Assembly (NCBI GenBank): GCA_902491575.1
Contig: CABUID010000008.1
Coordinates: 1 to 64,000 of the forward strand
Direction: 5' to 3'
From: an uncultured Bacillota bacterium
Lineage (GTDB): Bacteria > Bacillota_I > Bacilli_A > RFN20 > CAG-631
DNA length: 64,000 nucleotides
This document shows, one piece after another, positions 42,508 through 52,881 of this stretch. The position numbers and the translations under genes were made by a program. Positions within the stretch are counted from its first letter, which is position 1. Each line of letters starts with the position of its first letter. Under the pieces are notes generated by a model. It saw only the letters and a program-made list of their open reading frames with translations, was not told the DNA's origin and searched no databases.

Positions 42508-43324
42508 AATTTTTAAATATTTCTTTTAATAAATCATTAAAATAATTATCTTGAATTTCAAAAATTTTACCTTCATCACATAATTGTGCTATTTTTGGAT
42601 CTAAAGGTAAAGAAATAAAATGAGGAATTTGGTTTTCTTTTGCTTTTTCTCTTGCCTTCGATTTTCCAAAAACTTCAATTTTTTCCATACAATTTGGACA
42701 AGTAATATAAGAATAATTTTCAACAAGAGCTAAAATAGGAATGTTCATCATTTTTGCCATTTTAACTGCTTTTTCAACAATGAGTGAAACTAAATCTTGA
42801 GGTGAAGTAACAATCACAATTCCGTCTAGTGGAATAGACTGGAAAATCGTTAAAGGAACATCTCCGGTTCCTGGGGGCATATCAATCCACAAAATATCTT
42901 GTTCACCATAAAGAACATCACTATAAAATTGCTTCACCATATTCGACGCCATTGATCCGCGCCAAATTACAGGGTCATCATCATGCTCTAGTAACATTGC
43001 TGAAGAAATAATATCTATATTTAAAGAAGCATTTGCAGGATAAATAAAATGTCCTGTTTCATCTCCATATGCTTTTTGAGTAATGCCAAAGATTTTCGGA
43101 ATAGAAGGACCTAAAATATCGCCATCCAATATAGCCGTTTTATATCCTAATTTTGCACTATTAACAGCTAACAAAGAAGTTACGAGAGACTTACCAACCC
43201 CTCCTTTTCCACTGACAATTCCTATAGCTTTTTTGATATGGGAATAAGAATTTGTATGAATAATAAAATCTTTTTTTTCACATTTTTCTTTACAACTTTC
43301 ACAATTATAATCACAATTTGCCAT
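42506..43324 (-). CDS. mrp: Mrp/NBP35-family P-loop ATPase (Fe-S carrier)
   Basis: 272 residues. An N-terminal Cys cluster (ANCDYNCESCKEKCEKKD), Walker A GKGGVGKS (39-46) of the deviant type, DGDILGPSIPKIFG, DMPPGTGDVPLTI, and a C-terminal CPNC Fe-S ligand pair (YSYITCPNCMEKIEVFG). Mrp/ApbC proteins carry and deliver Fe-S clusters in the cytoplasm. The extra N-terminal Cys cluster is like eukaryotic and archaeal NBP35. Monocistronic, with its own terminator. Confidence 0.92.
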   Translation of the reverse strand: MANCDYNCESCKEKCEKKDFIIHTNSYSHIKKAIGIVSGKGGVGKSLVTSLLAVNSAKLGYKTAILDGDILGPSIPKIFGITQKAYGDETGHFIYPANASLNIDIISSAMLLEHDDDPVIWRGSMASNMVKQFYSDVLYGEQDILWIDMPPGTGDVPLTIFQSIPLDGIVIVTSPQDLVSLIVEKAVKMAKMMNIPILALVENYSYITCPNCMEKIEVFGKSKAREKAKENQIPHFISLPLDPKIAQLCDEGKIFEIQDNYFNDLLKEIFKN

Positions 43325-43415
43325 GTTTCTATCACCCGAAGATTATTATATCTTTTTTTGAAAAAAAATGATATAGTATTTATGAAAGATTCTTCATAAT
43401 AAGGGAGGTAAACTT

Positions 43416-44231
43416 ATGGCATTTATTCAAGAACATCCAATTCATATTTCTTTAGAAGCAAAAAGATCCTATCGTATTATTCATTTTAGTGATGTACATT
43501 GTATTAATTTAGATAAAAATCAAACTCCTGATGAATATGAAAAAGCTATAAAGAATGAAGAAGCATGGTTGAAAGTTAGAAAAGACTTTGCAAATTACTT
43601 TCATGAAGTATGCAATGAAGAACATAGGATTCCTTCATGTAAATGTTTAGATAATTTGCTTCAGTTTGTCCAAGAACAAAAGCCAGATGCTTTTATCATG
43701 ACAGGTGATATTATCGATTATTATAGTAAAGCCAATTTAAAATATTTAGAAGAAAGCCTTAAAAACTTTTCGATTCCTTTTATACTTACTTATGGAAATC
43801 ATGAATCACCAGTGACCATTTTTGATTATTTAACAAATTCTCATAGTGAATTTCAAGTTCTTGAATTCCCTGATTTTAAAATAATCGGTTTGGATGATTC
43901 GAATAAAAAAATTTCAAGTAAACAATTAAAACTATTAAAAGAGCAGCTTCAAGATAATAAGAAAGTGTTTATTTCAATGCATATTCCTGTAATGACGAAA
44001 ATGAATGAAGAAGACATGCAAAAATATGACTCATATTTTATAATTGACTATAAAAATTGTGATGAAACGACGAAAGAATTTATCGAAACATTGGAAAACA
44101 ATGATTCTATTTCTGCTATATTTTGTGGGCATACTCATGGTGCATCGGAAAGTTTTTTTGCTAAAAATAAAAAACAATATTGTGCATCAAGCGGTCTCAT
44201 TGGATATGTAAATACTATTTTTATTCATTAA
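43416..44231 (+). CDS. Calcineurin-like metallophosphoesterase
   Basis: 271 residues. Metal-binding motifs in order: HFSDVHCIN (Asp, His), MTGDIIDYYS, LTYGNHESP, SMHIPV and FCGHTHGASESF. This is the standard dimetal phosphoesterase set. There is an insertion of about 40 residues after the first motif (KNEEAWLKVRKDFANYFHEV). No signal peptide, so cytoplasmic or peripheral. Preceded by GGGAGG; monocistronic. Substrate unknown. Confidence 0.88.
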   Translation: MAFIQEHPIHISLEAKRSYRIIHFSDVHCINLDKNQTPDEYEKAIKNEEAWLKVRKDFANYFHEVCNEEHRIPSCKCLDNLLQFVQEQKPDAFIMTGDIIDYYSKANLKYLEESLKNFSIPFILTYGNHESPVTIFDYLTNSHSEFQVLEFPDFKIIGLDDSNKKISSKQLKLLKEQLQDNKKVFISMHIPVMTKMNEEDMQKYDSYFIIDYKNCDETTKEFIETLENNDSISAIFCGHTHGASESFFAKNKKQYCASSGLIGYVNTIFIH

Positions 44232-44252
44232 GGAATTATTTTATGGATAATT

Positions 44253-44285
44253 AAAAAAATGTAGACTAATGTGCTACATTTTTAT
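44253..44285. terminator. Bidirectional terminator between convergent genes
   Basis: AAAATGTAG-ACTAATGTG-CTACATTTT with A-rich and T-rich flanks, between the phosphoesterase and the MFS gene. Confidence 0.8.
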
Positions 44286-44304
44286 TTTATTTAAAAATAT
44301 AAGT

Positions 44305-45696
44305 TTAATTATCAATATCTCCTAAAGATTCTAAAGCCGATTTTTTACTATGTTTTTTAAGGCGTTCCTTTACTTCTTTTTTTTCAACGATACATATAAA
44401 AATAAAGAGTGCAATCAACATCATAATACTTGCATAAATAAATAAAATTTTCTGTCCTTTGCCTAAAAAGTCCATAAACAAACCAACTAATAGAGGGGTA
44501 ATCGATTGTGCAATCATCGATGCAGAATAATAATAACTTGTAAACTTGCCAACATTATCTTTATTTGCAAATTCAACAACCATCGGAAAAGAATTGATAT
44601 TAACTAAAGCCCATCCTACTCCCATAATCACGGCTAATGCATAAAATAAAAATTTCCAATTTCCCACCCCATTATCAGGGAATGAAACTACTAAAGACAA
44701 AATGGCAATACTTCCTAATGATAAAACGAGTAATACTAAGCCAATAACAATAGTCCATTTTCTGCCAATTTTTGATGACAAATTTGAAAATAAAATAAAT
44801 GAAATAATAGAGGCTATTGATAAAAATGTAGCCATTTGACTATATAAATTCGAATCATTTAAAATATTTTTTGTAAATAAACTTCCAAAAGTTTCAAAGG
44901 AATTAAAAGCCATAAACCAAAAGAATATGGATAGTAGCAAAATAATAAAATTCTTTTTATCTGCTTTTGAAAGTTTATTATCTTCTTTAATCTCTTCTAA
45001 ATTTTCCGACAATGTTTCACCAAATTCAACATCCTCTTTCGTCTGTTCAATCATCTTGTTTTCATTAATAGAAAAGGCTAAAAAAATTAAAACGGCTATA
45101 AATACTACTGTACAAATAATAAAAGGCCATATAACTACATTTTGTACCTCTTCTAAAAGGGAATCCTTTGTTAATTTAAAAGCAGGAATAAATCCTAATA
45201 AAGTTACAAAAACACCACCTAAATAACCAATTAAATTAATAATTCCATTTGCTTTACTACGAAGAGGTTTAGGGGTTACATCAGGCATAAATGCAACGGC
45301 TGGTGAGCGATAAGCTTGCATGATGATTAAAAACAAAATCATAAAAATTAATACTCCAATAAAAGAATTCCAAACACACATTAAAGCGATGAAAGGAAAT
45401 ACTAATGCCGTTAATCCCATTCCAATAATGATATAAGGCATTCTTTTTCCATATTTTGTTTTTGTCTTATCTGACCAAATTCCTACTATAGGCATAATAA
45501 TAATTGCTGCAATATTATCTAAAGCCATAATACAACCAATAATATAGTTATAATGTTCAAGTTTATCTTTTAACATTGCTTCTAAAATCATTGTACAGTA
45601 AGTATTATAAACTTGCCATAACATTAAAATCCCGAAAAAAGCAAAACCAATTTTCATGGTGTTTTTGACGTTTAGTTTTAATTTCCTATTTTCCAT
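44305..45696 (-). CDS. MFS transporter, SLC45/GPH sugar-transporter-like
   Basis: 463 residues with twelve predicted membrane segments. The loop 2-3 motif WSDKTKTKYGKRMPYIIIGM and MQAYRSPAVAFMPDVTPKPL after segment 4 are typical of SLC45-like and GPH cation-sugar symporters. A long acidic cytoplasmic loop (about 215-250) splits the two halves. It probably imports a sugar or glycoside; the substrate cannot be named. A single gene on the minus strand. Confidence 0.85.
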   Translation of the reverse strand: MENRKLKLNVKNTMKIGFAFFGILMLWQVYNTYCTMILEAMLKDKLEHYNYIIGCIMALDNIAAIIIMPIVGIWSDKTKTKYGKRMPYIIIGMGLTALVFPFIALMCVWNSFIGVLIFMILFLIIMQAYRSPAVAFMPDVTPKPLRSKANGIINLIGYLGGVFVTLLGFIPAFKLTKDSLLEEVQNVVIWPFIICTVVFIAVLIFLAFSINENKMIEQTKEDVEFGETLSENLEEIKEDNKLSKADKKNFIILLLSIFFWFMAFNSFETFGSLFTKNILNDSNLYSQMATFLSIASIISFILFSNLSSKIGRKWTIVIGLVLLVLSLGSIAILSLVVSFPDNGVGNWKFLFYALAVIMGVGWALVNINSFPMVVEFANKDNVGKFTSYYYSASMIAQSITPLLVGLFMDFLGKGQKILFIYASIMMLIALFIFICIVEKKEVKERLKKHSKKSALESLGDIDN

Positions 45697-45756
45697 AATT
45701 TGTTACCCATCCTATAATTTAATTATAATTTTATTATGTTTTAAAGTAAATAAATT

Positions 45757-48132
45757 TTAATTCTTTTCTGTTTCTAAATAATATCCATAAGTGATTTCTG
45801 TCAAATTTAAATGGACACTACGATGATTTAAAGCATCTAAATAGGCTTTTGTAATTTCATAAGTTTCTTGTGGACTTTCAACCGTAAAATCCAAACGGAT
45901 AGAGGTAATACCCATAGCATAAATTTCAGAAATATATTGAATTAAATGAATTGCTTTACTATTATAAATCGTTACATTACAATCTTCATTTGTAGTGATA
46001 GGGAAAACATAATTCATTCTATCCAGTAATGCAAAAGTTTTATTTTTACATACTCCACAATGCTTATTTTTAAACCCATATTCTTTAGAAATGAAACAAT
46101 GTTTCATCATCATAGTTTGATAATGACCATATACAACCATTTCAAGAGGAGGTAAACTACCATATTTTCTTTTTATATCTTCTATTAACTGCAAAATTTG
46201 TTGACGATTTAATTCACTTGAAAGCGTGATACTTTCTACACCATAATTATATAAAGAAGCTATGGTCCATTCATTGGCTACGTTCATATATAAATCTGTT
46301 ATGATACGAGCATTTTCATATTGATATAAATCACCATAATGATTAATAACCACAGATTTTAAATCATGATTTTGAATTCTTGTTGAACTATTTATCCTAT
46401 CCATTACAGGAATAATATTACATTGTGGATATTTCTCTTTAGCGATTTTATAAGTCATTAAATCATCATAATAAAAAGCATCAATCTCTTTAAAATGAGA
46501 AATTGCTTCAAGTTGTGAAAGGGAATGTACTTTGACTTTAAACTTTTTATTTTCCTCTTTATGATGAAGAATGTCTAAAGAAATTTCTTTTATTTCTTGT
46601 GAACTTCTCTTATAAATATTTGTTCGAACAAAATCCATTTTTTCCATTGCATTTCTTCGCAATTCATTAATATATTTAACAGGAATAAAACCTTTTTCAT
46701 CGTTTACAATATGAAGATCCAATAAAGTATAAGCTGTATCATTTAATTTAGATAGTTGTTCTTTGATTTTCTCATTCTTTGTTGGCATTTGTAAGGCTTC
46801 TTGAACGATATAATCTGATTTTACTAATATGGAATGGTTACAATTATCTTTGACAATTAATGTCATGGGTTCATGGATGTTCGTTATTAGTTTCATTCGG
46901 ATTGGAATACGTTTAACCTTACTTACTATCGTTTGATTAATTTCCTCTTGTAAATGACTATCAATCATTTTATATATTGTAGCATTTAATAAAACTTTAG
47001 ATAAAATAGGAATTTCGATGATTTCATCTTTGAATCCTTTCGGTACCAATTTGTTTTTAACAAAAATTTTTGATATATACATTTTAATATCATCATAATG
47101 ATCTTGTACAATCACAATCTTGTCTTTTTGAGATAGTTCATCCATTAGTTTTATTTGAATTCTATCTTTTGTTTTTCCAACGACCATTCCAACTTTATTT
47201 CCGATAGGTGATGGACGATAGGTGTTCGTTAATTCAGCATTACTTTCATTAAATAAATAACCTTTTGTAAAACCACGTGAATAGACCATTTTCATTTTTT
47301 CCATAACTAAATCATCCACTTTACTATGCTGATGAATATAATACTGGTCTATCGCTTCACGATAAGTTTTAATGACGAAAGCTACATATTCTTTACTTTT
47401 CATTCTTCCTTCTATTTTTAAGGATGCTACACCTGATTCTATTAATTCATCTAAGTGTTCTAACACATTTAAATCTTTCATGGACAAAAGATATTTTTTA
47501 TTGGACTTAGCTTTTCCGTTTTCTAATAAAGTATATTCCATCCGACAAGGTTGTGCACATTTGCCACGATTTCCAGAACGCTTGCCAATCATCGAAGATT
47601 GAAGACAATTACCAGAATAGCATATACATAATGCTCCATGAGCAAATACCTCAATTTCTACTGAAGAATTCTTTATTAAATACTTTATCATGGAAAGTTC
47701 TGTTTCCCTAGCTAAAATGATTCGACGAACATTTAAATTTTCAAATAGTTTTATTTGCCATAAATTATTCGTATTCATTTGGGTAGAAATATGTATTGCT
47801 AAGTCAGGATATCTTAATTTCAACACATTTATTAATCCAAAATCAGACACAATAAGTGCATCAACTTGTTGAAGATATAAAAAATCGATAAAGTTTAATA
47901 GATTATCCAATTCATCATTATAAATCATTGTATTTATCGTAACATATACTTTAACATTTCTTATATGTGCATATAAAATACCTTCGATAATTTCATCTTT
48001 TGTAAAATTATTAGCATACGCTCTAGCTGAATAATCTAAACCACCAATGTAAACGGCATCTGCACCATTGTTAACAGCTACTTTTAAGCATTCTAGATTT
48101 CCAGCAGGAGCAAGGAGTTCCACTTTTTTCAT
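45757..48132 (-). CDS. Peptidase U32 family protein (RlhA/TrhP-like)
   Basis: 791 residues. It starts with KKVELLAPAGNLECLKVAVN and NGADAVYIGG, then the U32 core with FAHGALCICYSGNCLQSS, GNRGKCAQPCRMEY and LKIEGRMKSKEYVAFVIKTY. A long C-terminal part follows with further Cys (KHCGVCKN). U32 proteins of this kind (RlhA, TrhP) are involved in prephenate- or iron-dependent hydroxylation of rRNA or tRNA, and the Cys residues may hold an Fe-S cluster. The length suggests the RlhA-like type with a DUF3656-like region. The exact RNA target is not clear. Confidence 0.82.
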   Translation of the reverse strand: MKKVELLAPAGNLECLKVAVNNGADAVYIGGLDYSARAYANNFTKDEIIEGILYAHIRNVKVYVTINTMIYNDELDNLLNFIDFLYLQQVDALIVSDFGLINVLKLRYPDLAIHISTQMNTNNLWQIKLFENLNVRRIILARETELSMIKYLIKNSSVEIEVFAHGALCICYSGNCLQSSMIGKRSGNRGKCAQPCRMEYTLLENGKAKSNKKYLLSMKDLNVLEHLDELIESGVASLKIEGRMKSKEYVAFVIKTYREAIDQYYIHQHSKVDDLVMEKMKMVYSRGFTKGYLFNESNAELTNTYRPSPIGNKVGMVVGKTKDRIQIKLMDELSQKDKIVIVQDHYDDIKMYISKIFVKNKLVPKGFKDEIIEIPILSKVLLNATIYKMIDSHLQEEINQTIVSKVKRIPIRMKLITNIHEPMTLIVKDNCNHSILVKSDYIVQEALQMPTKNEKIKEQLSKLNDTAYTLLDLHIVNDEKGFIPVKYINELRRNAMEKMDFVRTNIYKRSSQEIKEISLDILHHKEENKKFKVKVHSLSQLEAISHFKEIDAFYYDDLMTYKIAKEKYPQCNIIPVMDRINSSTRIQNHDLKSVVINHYGDLYQYENARIITDLYMNVANEWTIASLYNYGVESITLSSELNRQQILQLIEDIKRKYGSLPPLEMVVYGHYQTMMMKHCFISKEYGFKNKHCGVCKNKTFALLDRMNYVFPITTNEDCNVTIYNSKAIHLIQYISEIYAMGITSIRLDFTVESPQETYEITKAYLDALNHRSVHLNLTEITYGYYLETEKN

Positions 48133-48269
48133 CTTTCATCACCTTTTTTATTTTACCATATTTATCCTTTATAGAAAATAAGAATTTGTCTATAAAATCG
48201 AATAGATTAATAACAAATAATTGCTATTCATGTCATTTTATTTTATAATTAATATATGAGGTGGTAAAC

Positions 48270-49556
48270 ATGCATGACCTTTATAAACAATCTAATTTAC
48301 CTTATTTAAATGTTAAAATATGCCCAAATTGTAATGAAATGGTTTCTTTAGACCAAGAATTTTGCCCTCATTGTAAATACAATTTTACTTTGAAAGAAAT
48401 TACAAATAAAGAAGAGAAAAAAGAAAATGATAATCTTGCTTTTCAGGAAATAAATCAATATGTAAAAAATAATGATATATATCCTCCAACTACCAATCAA
48501 TCCTCATTACAATTGGAAAAAAATGATCCACTAGAAGAAATTCAAAAAGAAAATTCATTAAAAAATGATGAACTGGTTATGTTTTGTGAAAAATGTGGTT
48601 CGAAAATAATTGGCACACAAAGGTATTGTGGTGGTTGTGGAGCAAAAGTTAGCAAAAGAATTTGTCCTTCTTGTAAACAAATTGTCGACTCAAGTCTTGC
48701 TTTTTGCACTTATTGTGGCGAAAAATTAATTCAAAACAATTCAGCCGGGAATGTTCAACCAAGTTTAGAAGAAGTCAATAGCCAAATTATTCAGTATAAT
48801 TTAGATTCAAAAAATAATGAACAAACACCTGAATCATCTGAAACTTTAGAAATGAAAACAGTTCAAATTCCTACGAAAGAAACTTCTAAAAATCTGATTG
48901 AAGACGAAGAAGAAAATTTTAATGAAGAAGTGAATATAGGGAAAAAAAGATTTATTATTATCGTTCAAATGTTAGTCGCTACTTTCATTTTCATTATTAT
49001 GATTATGGTGCCTATATTAACTAAAGAATCTTTGTTTACTTCATTAATAGCTTGTTTTAAAGGTGATTCAAAAGAAAGTATTCTTGCTGGAAAAGATTTT
49101 ATTCAATTTTTTATACAAGCCATTAAAGATAAGAGTTTTGACTTAAATTTAATAAAAAATGGTTTAACTGGAGAAAATGATGCCCTTATTTTTTCTGGCA
49201 TTTCGTTTATAGCTAATTTCTTAAATTTATTTTCTAATCCTGATATTGGACTGTATGTTTCTTTCTTTGTTGTCAGTTTGGTGTATATTCTTATTTTCAT
49301 CGCTATGTTAATATTATATATTTCTTCTTTCATTGGTTTGTTTAATAAGAAGCCTTTTAAAGGAAAAGCTTGCGGTTTTTTAACTATAACCTTAGCATTG
49401 GGTTGTATCTTAATCTTTTCGAATAGTTTTACAAAAGGATTTTTAAAATATGATTCATGGCTTGTTTGTGCTTTTTTCCTCACCTTTATTTTATGGATGA
49501 TTATCAAAATTAATAATTTGGTTTTAAAAAAGAAAAAGAAAAAACAGAATTCGTAA
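48270..49556 (+). CDS. Zinc-ribbon membrane protein
   Basis: 428 residues from ATG 48270 (GAGGTGG before it). Three zinc ribbons: ICPNCNEMV...FCPHC (residues 18-36), CEKCGSKIIG...YCGGCGAKV (about 108-130) and ICPSCKQIV...FCTYCGEKL, joined by acidic low-complexity linkers. The C-terminal half has about five membrane segments. Similar zinc-ribbon membrane proteins in Bacillota are of unknown function; a regulatory or assembly role is only a guess. Confidence 0.75.
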   Translation: MHDLYKQSNLPYLNVKICPNCNEMVSLDQEFCPHCKYNFTLKEITNKEEKKENDNLAFQEINQYVKNNDIYPPTTNQSSLQLEKNDPLEEIQKENSLKNDELVMFCEKCGSKIIGTQRYCGGCGAKVSKRICPSCKQIVDSSLAFCTYCGEKLIQNNSAGNVQPSLEEVNSQIIQYNLDSKNNEQTPESSETLEMKTVQIPTKETSKNLIEDEEENFNEEVNIGKKRFIIIVQMLVATFIFIIMIMVPILTKESLFTSLIACFKGDSKESILAGKDFIQFFIQAIKDKSFDLNLIKNGLTGENDALIFSGISFIANFLNLFSNPDIGLYVSFFVVSLVYILIFIAMLILYISSFIGLFNKKPFKGKACGFLTITLALGCILIFSNSFTKGFLKYDSWLVCAFFLTFILWMIIKINNLVLKKKKKKQNS

Positions 49557-49582
49557 AAAGGAAACATTTAAGTTTCTTTTTT
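49556..49582 (+). terminator. Terminator after the zinc-ribbon gene
   Basis: GGAAAC-ATTTAA-GTTTCTTTTTT; a short stem with a long T-run beside the stop. Confidence 0.6.
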
Positions 49583-49725
49583 ATTTAAGTGCATAAAATT
49601 GACTATAAATTTTGCGGATGGTATAATAAACTAGTCACTTATTGGATAAATATAAAATGATGAGATAATTTTTTAATTTTCTTTCAATTCAAAAAATTCT
49701 TGTCTTATATTTTAAGGAGATTATT

Positions 49726-51054
49726 ATGCAAATCCAACTTTCAGATCATTTTAATTATAAGAAATTATTAACTTTTACATTACCTTCTATCCTTATGATG
49801 ATATTTACATCCATTTATGGTGTAGTAGATGGTTTTTTTGTTTCAAATTTTGTTGGAAAAACTCCTTTTGCTGCTGTTAATTTTATTTATCCTGTTATCA
49901 TGATTTTAGGTTCTTGTGGATTTATGATTGGTTCTGGCGGATGTGCTTTAGTCTCTAAAATTTTAGGAGAAGGGAATAAAGAAAAAGCTAGTAAAGTTTT
50001 TTCATTACTCATTTATTTTTCAATTTTATTAGGACTAATTTTAGCTATCATTGGTTTTTCATGCGTTCGCCCGCTTGCGAAATTATTAGGCGCAAAAGGA
50101 ACCATGCAAGATGATTGCGTATTATATGGAAGAATTATTTTTTTAGCTTTACCTGCATTTGTATTACAAATGGAATTTCAAAGTTTTTTTATTGCAGCTG
50201 AAAAACCTAAATTAGGTTTAGCTGTAACATTAGCTGCAGGTTGTACAAACATGTTACTAGATGGTATTTTTGTTGGTTTATTCAAATGGGGACTTACTGG
50301 AGCTGCTTTAGCAACTTCTATTAGTCAAGTCATTGGAGGAATTGTTCCTTTAATTTATTTTTTTAAATCCAAAAAAAGTATCCTTCGCCTAACAAAAACA
50401 CAATTTGATAAAAAAGCTATTTTAAAAACTTGTTATAATGGTTCGTCTGAATTAATGAGTAATATTTCTGCTTCTCTTGTCGGAATTTTATACAATGCAC
50501 AACTTATGAAATATGCTGGTGAAGATGGTGTAGCCGCTTATGGTGTTTTAATGTATGTGAATATGATATTTATTGCTATTTTTATTGGCTATTCGATTGG
50601 AACCGCACCTATTACAAGTTATCATTATGGTGCAAATAATCAAAAAGAATTACAAAACATTTTTAAAAAGAGCATTATCATCATTGGTGTTTGTTCTTTA
50701 AGTATGGTTATATTGAGCGAAGTATTAGCAAAACCATTAAGCTTTCTTTTCGTCAGTTATGATGATGAATTATTGTCAATGACTTTAAGAGGATTTTTAA
50801 TTTTCTCATTTTCTTTTTTATTCTCAGGTTTATCCATCTTCAGTTCCTCTTTTTTTACTGCTTTAAATGATGGATTAACTTCAGCAATTATCTCTTTTTT
50901 AAGAACTTTAATATTTCAAATTGCCTCTGTTTTAGTTTTACCTTTGTTTTTTCAACTCGATGGCATTTGGTTTTCAATTGTTTTAGCGGAATTATTATCT
51001 TTTATCGTTTCTATATTCTTTTTATTCTTAAAAAAGAAAAAATATCATTATTAA
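49726..51054 (+). CDS. MATE-family multidrug/Na+ efflux transporter
   Basis: 442 residues, twelve membrane segments in two homologous halves. The MATE start LLTFTLPSILMMIFTSIYGV VDGFF and FIGYSIGTAPITSYHYGANN in the second half are typical of the DinF/VmrA-like branch. It likely exports cationic compounds by antiport. The stop overlaps the stop of the convergent FtsX gene by a few bases. The substrate is unknown. Confidence 0.9.
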   Translation: MQIQLSDHFNYKKLLTFTLPSILMMIFTSIYGVVDGFFVSNFVGKTPFAAVNFIYPVIMILGSCGFMIGSGGCALVSKILGEGNKEKASKVFSLLIYFSILLGLILAIIGFSCVRPLAKLLGAKGTMQDDCVLYGRIIFLALPAFVLQMEFQSFFIAAEKPKLGLAVTLAAGCTNMLLDGIFVGLFKWGLTGAALATSISQVIGGIVPLIYFFKSKKSILRLTKTQFDKKAILKTCYNGSSELMSNISASLVGILYNAQLMKYAGEDGVAAYGVLMYVNMIFIAIFIGYSIGTAPITSYHYGANNQKELQNIFKKSIIIIGVCSLSMVILSEVLAKPLSFLFVSYDDELLSMTLRGFLIFSFSFLFSGLSIFSSSFFTALNDGLTSAIISFLRTLIFQIASVLVLPLFFQLDGIWFSIVLAELLSFIVSIFFLFLKKKKYHY

Positions 51055-52187
51055 TCATTCATTATATTTTTTAAATGAATTTTTTCAAATCTTTTTGAAT
51101 AAAAACTCATAAGTCCTTCATAAATTATCACAAAACTAAGAAGAGTAATTAGAAAGGCTTTAATATCAAAGTGATAATCAATACTCATGACATCATCAAA
51201 AATGAAAATAAAAACTAATTTTAATAATACATATTGATAAATCGTACCTAAAACAAAACCAATCCAAGACATGGGGCGATAACATCCTAATAAATAACGA
51301 TTATAATTTGTTTTTAAATACCCAAAGGCATTCATCAATGCAATGGTTTTAATATTTCCTTTAATAATCGTTGCGATGGCCATCATCATAGTTGTTATAG
51401 CTAATATTAAACCAATTATTAAAATCATCAAACCAAAATTAGCACTGGTTATACGAAACATACTTATAGCCATCTGCACCATAGCAGAATAACAAAAACA
51501 AGCAAAAATGACGAAAAAAATAAGTATTTTATTTCCAAGTAAAGTATTACGTTTTAACTCTTTTAAAAAAGATAGTCCTTCTTTTTCGGAGATTTTTTGA
51601 TTTTTTTCTTTTTCATCTTTATTTTTTAATAAACTCATAACTGGGCGTTTTAGTTCTTTATAAGCAATAATGATTGAAAATAAAGCAAATAATAAAGTAG
51701 GAATAATTATTAAAAACAAAACTAAAATAGGATGAAAATGATATGTCAACTCCGGAAAAAACCCGTCTTTATTTTGAGCATCATAAAACGATGGTATTAA
51801 AATCCAAGCGATGATATATCCTAAAATTGTACCAATTAAAACACTTAAGCCAAATACGAAAAAGGATAAAGAAAGTTTAAAATTATTATAACCTAGAGCT
51901 TTTAAAATCCCTAATTCTTTACGATGATTGTCTATATAATTTTTGATATAAAAAACTAACATGATTACTGATGTTATGCAAAGAACACAACCTGTAATTA
52001 TGCATATTGCATTGCTCATATTCACTTGTGCATTATAAAGCGTTATTAAATCATTGGATAATAATAAATCTTTAATGGCTTTCAAATCCATTATATAGTT
52101 TAAAAACATTGTACAAACACAAACAGTACAACATGATGTTATAATAATCCCCATCAATTTAAATAAATCTTTGTAGCTAACTATCAT
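51051..52187 (-). CDS. FtsX-like ABC permease
   Basis: 378 residues from ATG 52187, two bases after the stop of the ATPase gene, whose last codons (AGGTGG) supply the ribosome binding site. Four membrane segments: one near 10-30, the FtsX triple-type set (IKNYIDNHRKELGILKALGY, then NFKLSLSFFVFG), and a C-terminal pair. It forms the membrane part of the ABC unit with the gene upstream, under a TetR protein. Substrate unknown; such small units often handle peptides or lipids. Confidence 0.85.
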   Translation of the reverse strand: MIVSYKDLFKLMGIIITSCCTVCVCTMFLNYIMDLKAIKDLLLSNDLITLYNAQVNMSNAICIITGCVLCITSVIMLVFYIKNYIDNHRKELGILKALGYNNFKLSLSFFVFGLSVLIGTILGYIIAWILIPSFYDAQNKDGFFPELTYHFHPILVLFLIIIPTLLFALFSIIIAYKELKRPVMSLLKNKDEKEKNQKISEKEGLSFLKELKRNTLLGNKILIFFVIFACFCYSAMVQMAISMFRITSANFGLMILIIGLILAITTMMMAIATIIKGNIKTIALMNAFGYLKTNYNRYLLGCYRPMSWIGFVLGTIYQYVLLKLVFIFIFDDVMSIDYHFDIKAFLITLLSFVIIYEGLMSFYSKRFEKIHLKNIMND

Positions 52188-52188
52188 A

Positions 52189-52881
52189 TTACCACCTAAT
52201 TTCATAAGCTGTTTTTAAATGAGAATTTTTCTGAATACTTTCTATTTGACCACTATTTATTTTTATAACTTCATGTGCCATTTCCGCGATATTTTGATTA
52301 TGTGTTACCATAATCATTGTAAATTTTAACTTTTCTTGTAAATGGCAAATAAAATCTAATACCTGTCGACTTGTTTTTTCATCCAAAGCACCTGTTGGCT
52401 CATCTAAAAACAAAAATTTTGGTTGTTTTGATAATGCTCTTGCAATGGAGACTCTTTGTTGTTCTCCACCAGATAACTCATAAGGATATTTTTTTTGTTT
52501 ATCGCTTAATCCTAAAGATTGTATAATATTGTCTATATTTTTATTGGAAACTAAATCAGCACCCATTTTTATATTTTTCAAAACATTCATATTTTGTAAA
52601 AGAAAATATTGTTGGAACACAAAGCCAATGTTTTCTTTTCGAAATAATGTTAATTCTTTATCATTTAATTCAATAATGTCTTTTTCATTATAATAAATAT
52701 GACCTTTATCCGGTTTTTCTAGTCCTGAAATTAGATTTAATAAGGTTGATTTACCAGAACCTGACGCACCTAAAATGACAATAAAATTGCCATCCATTAT
52801 CGTAAAACTAACATCATGTATCACTTGGATAGGATTTTTCTTTGTGCCATAAGCCTTTGATATGTTCTCAATTTTAATCAT
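52189..52881 (-). CDS. ABC transporter ATP-binding protein (LolD/MacB type)
   Basis: 230 residues: Walker A GASGSGKST, Q-loop FVFQQYFLLQNMNVLKNI, signature ELSGGEQQRVSIARAL, Walker B FLFLDEPTGALD and H-loop MVTHN. It overlaps the TetR gene by 8 bases and is coupled to the FtsX permease, giving a tetR-ATPase-permease operon. Confidence 0.92.
   Translation of the reverse strand: MIKIENISKAYGTKKNPIQVIHDVSFTIMDGNFIVILGASGSGKSTLLNLISGLEKPDKGHIYYNEKDIIELNDKELTLFRKENIGFVFQQYFLLQNMNVLKNIKMGADLVSNKNIDNIIQSLGLSDKQKKYPYELSGGEQQRVSIARALSKQPKFLFLDEPTGALDEKTSRQVLDFICHLQEKLKFTMIMVTHNQNIAEMAHEVIKINSGQIESIQKNSHLKTAYEIRW

Noticed and set aside
49103..49567. 154-codon minus-strand frame over the zinc-ribbon gene
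   Set aside because: It is antisense to the membrane part of a supported gene; the composition is that of reverse-complemented transmembrane codons.
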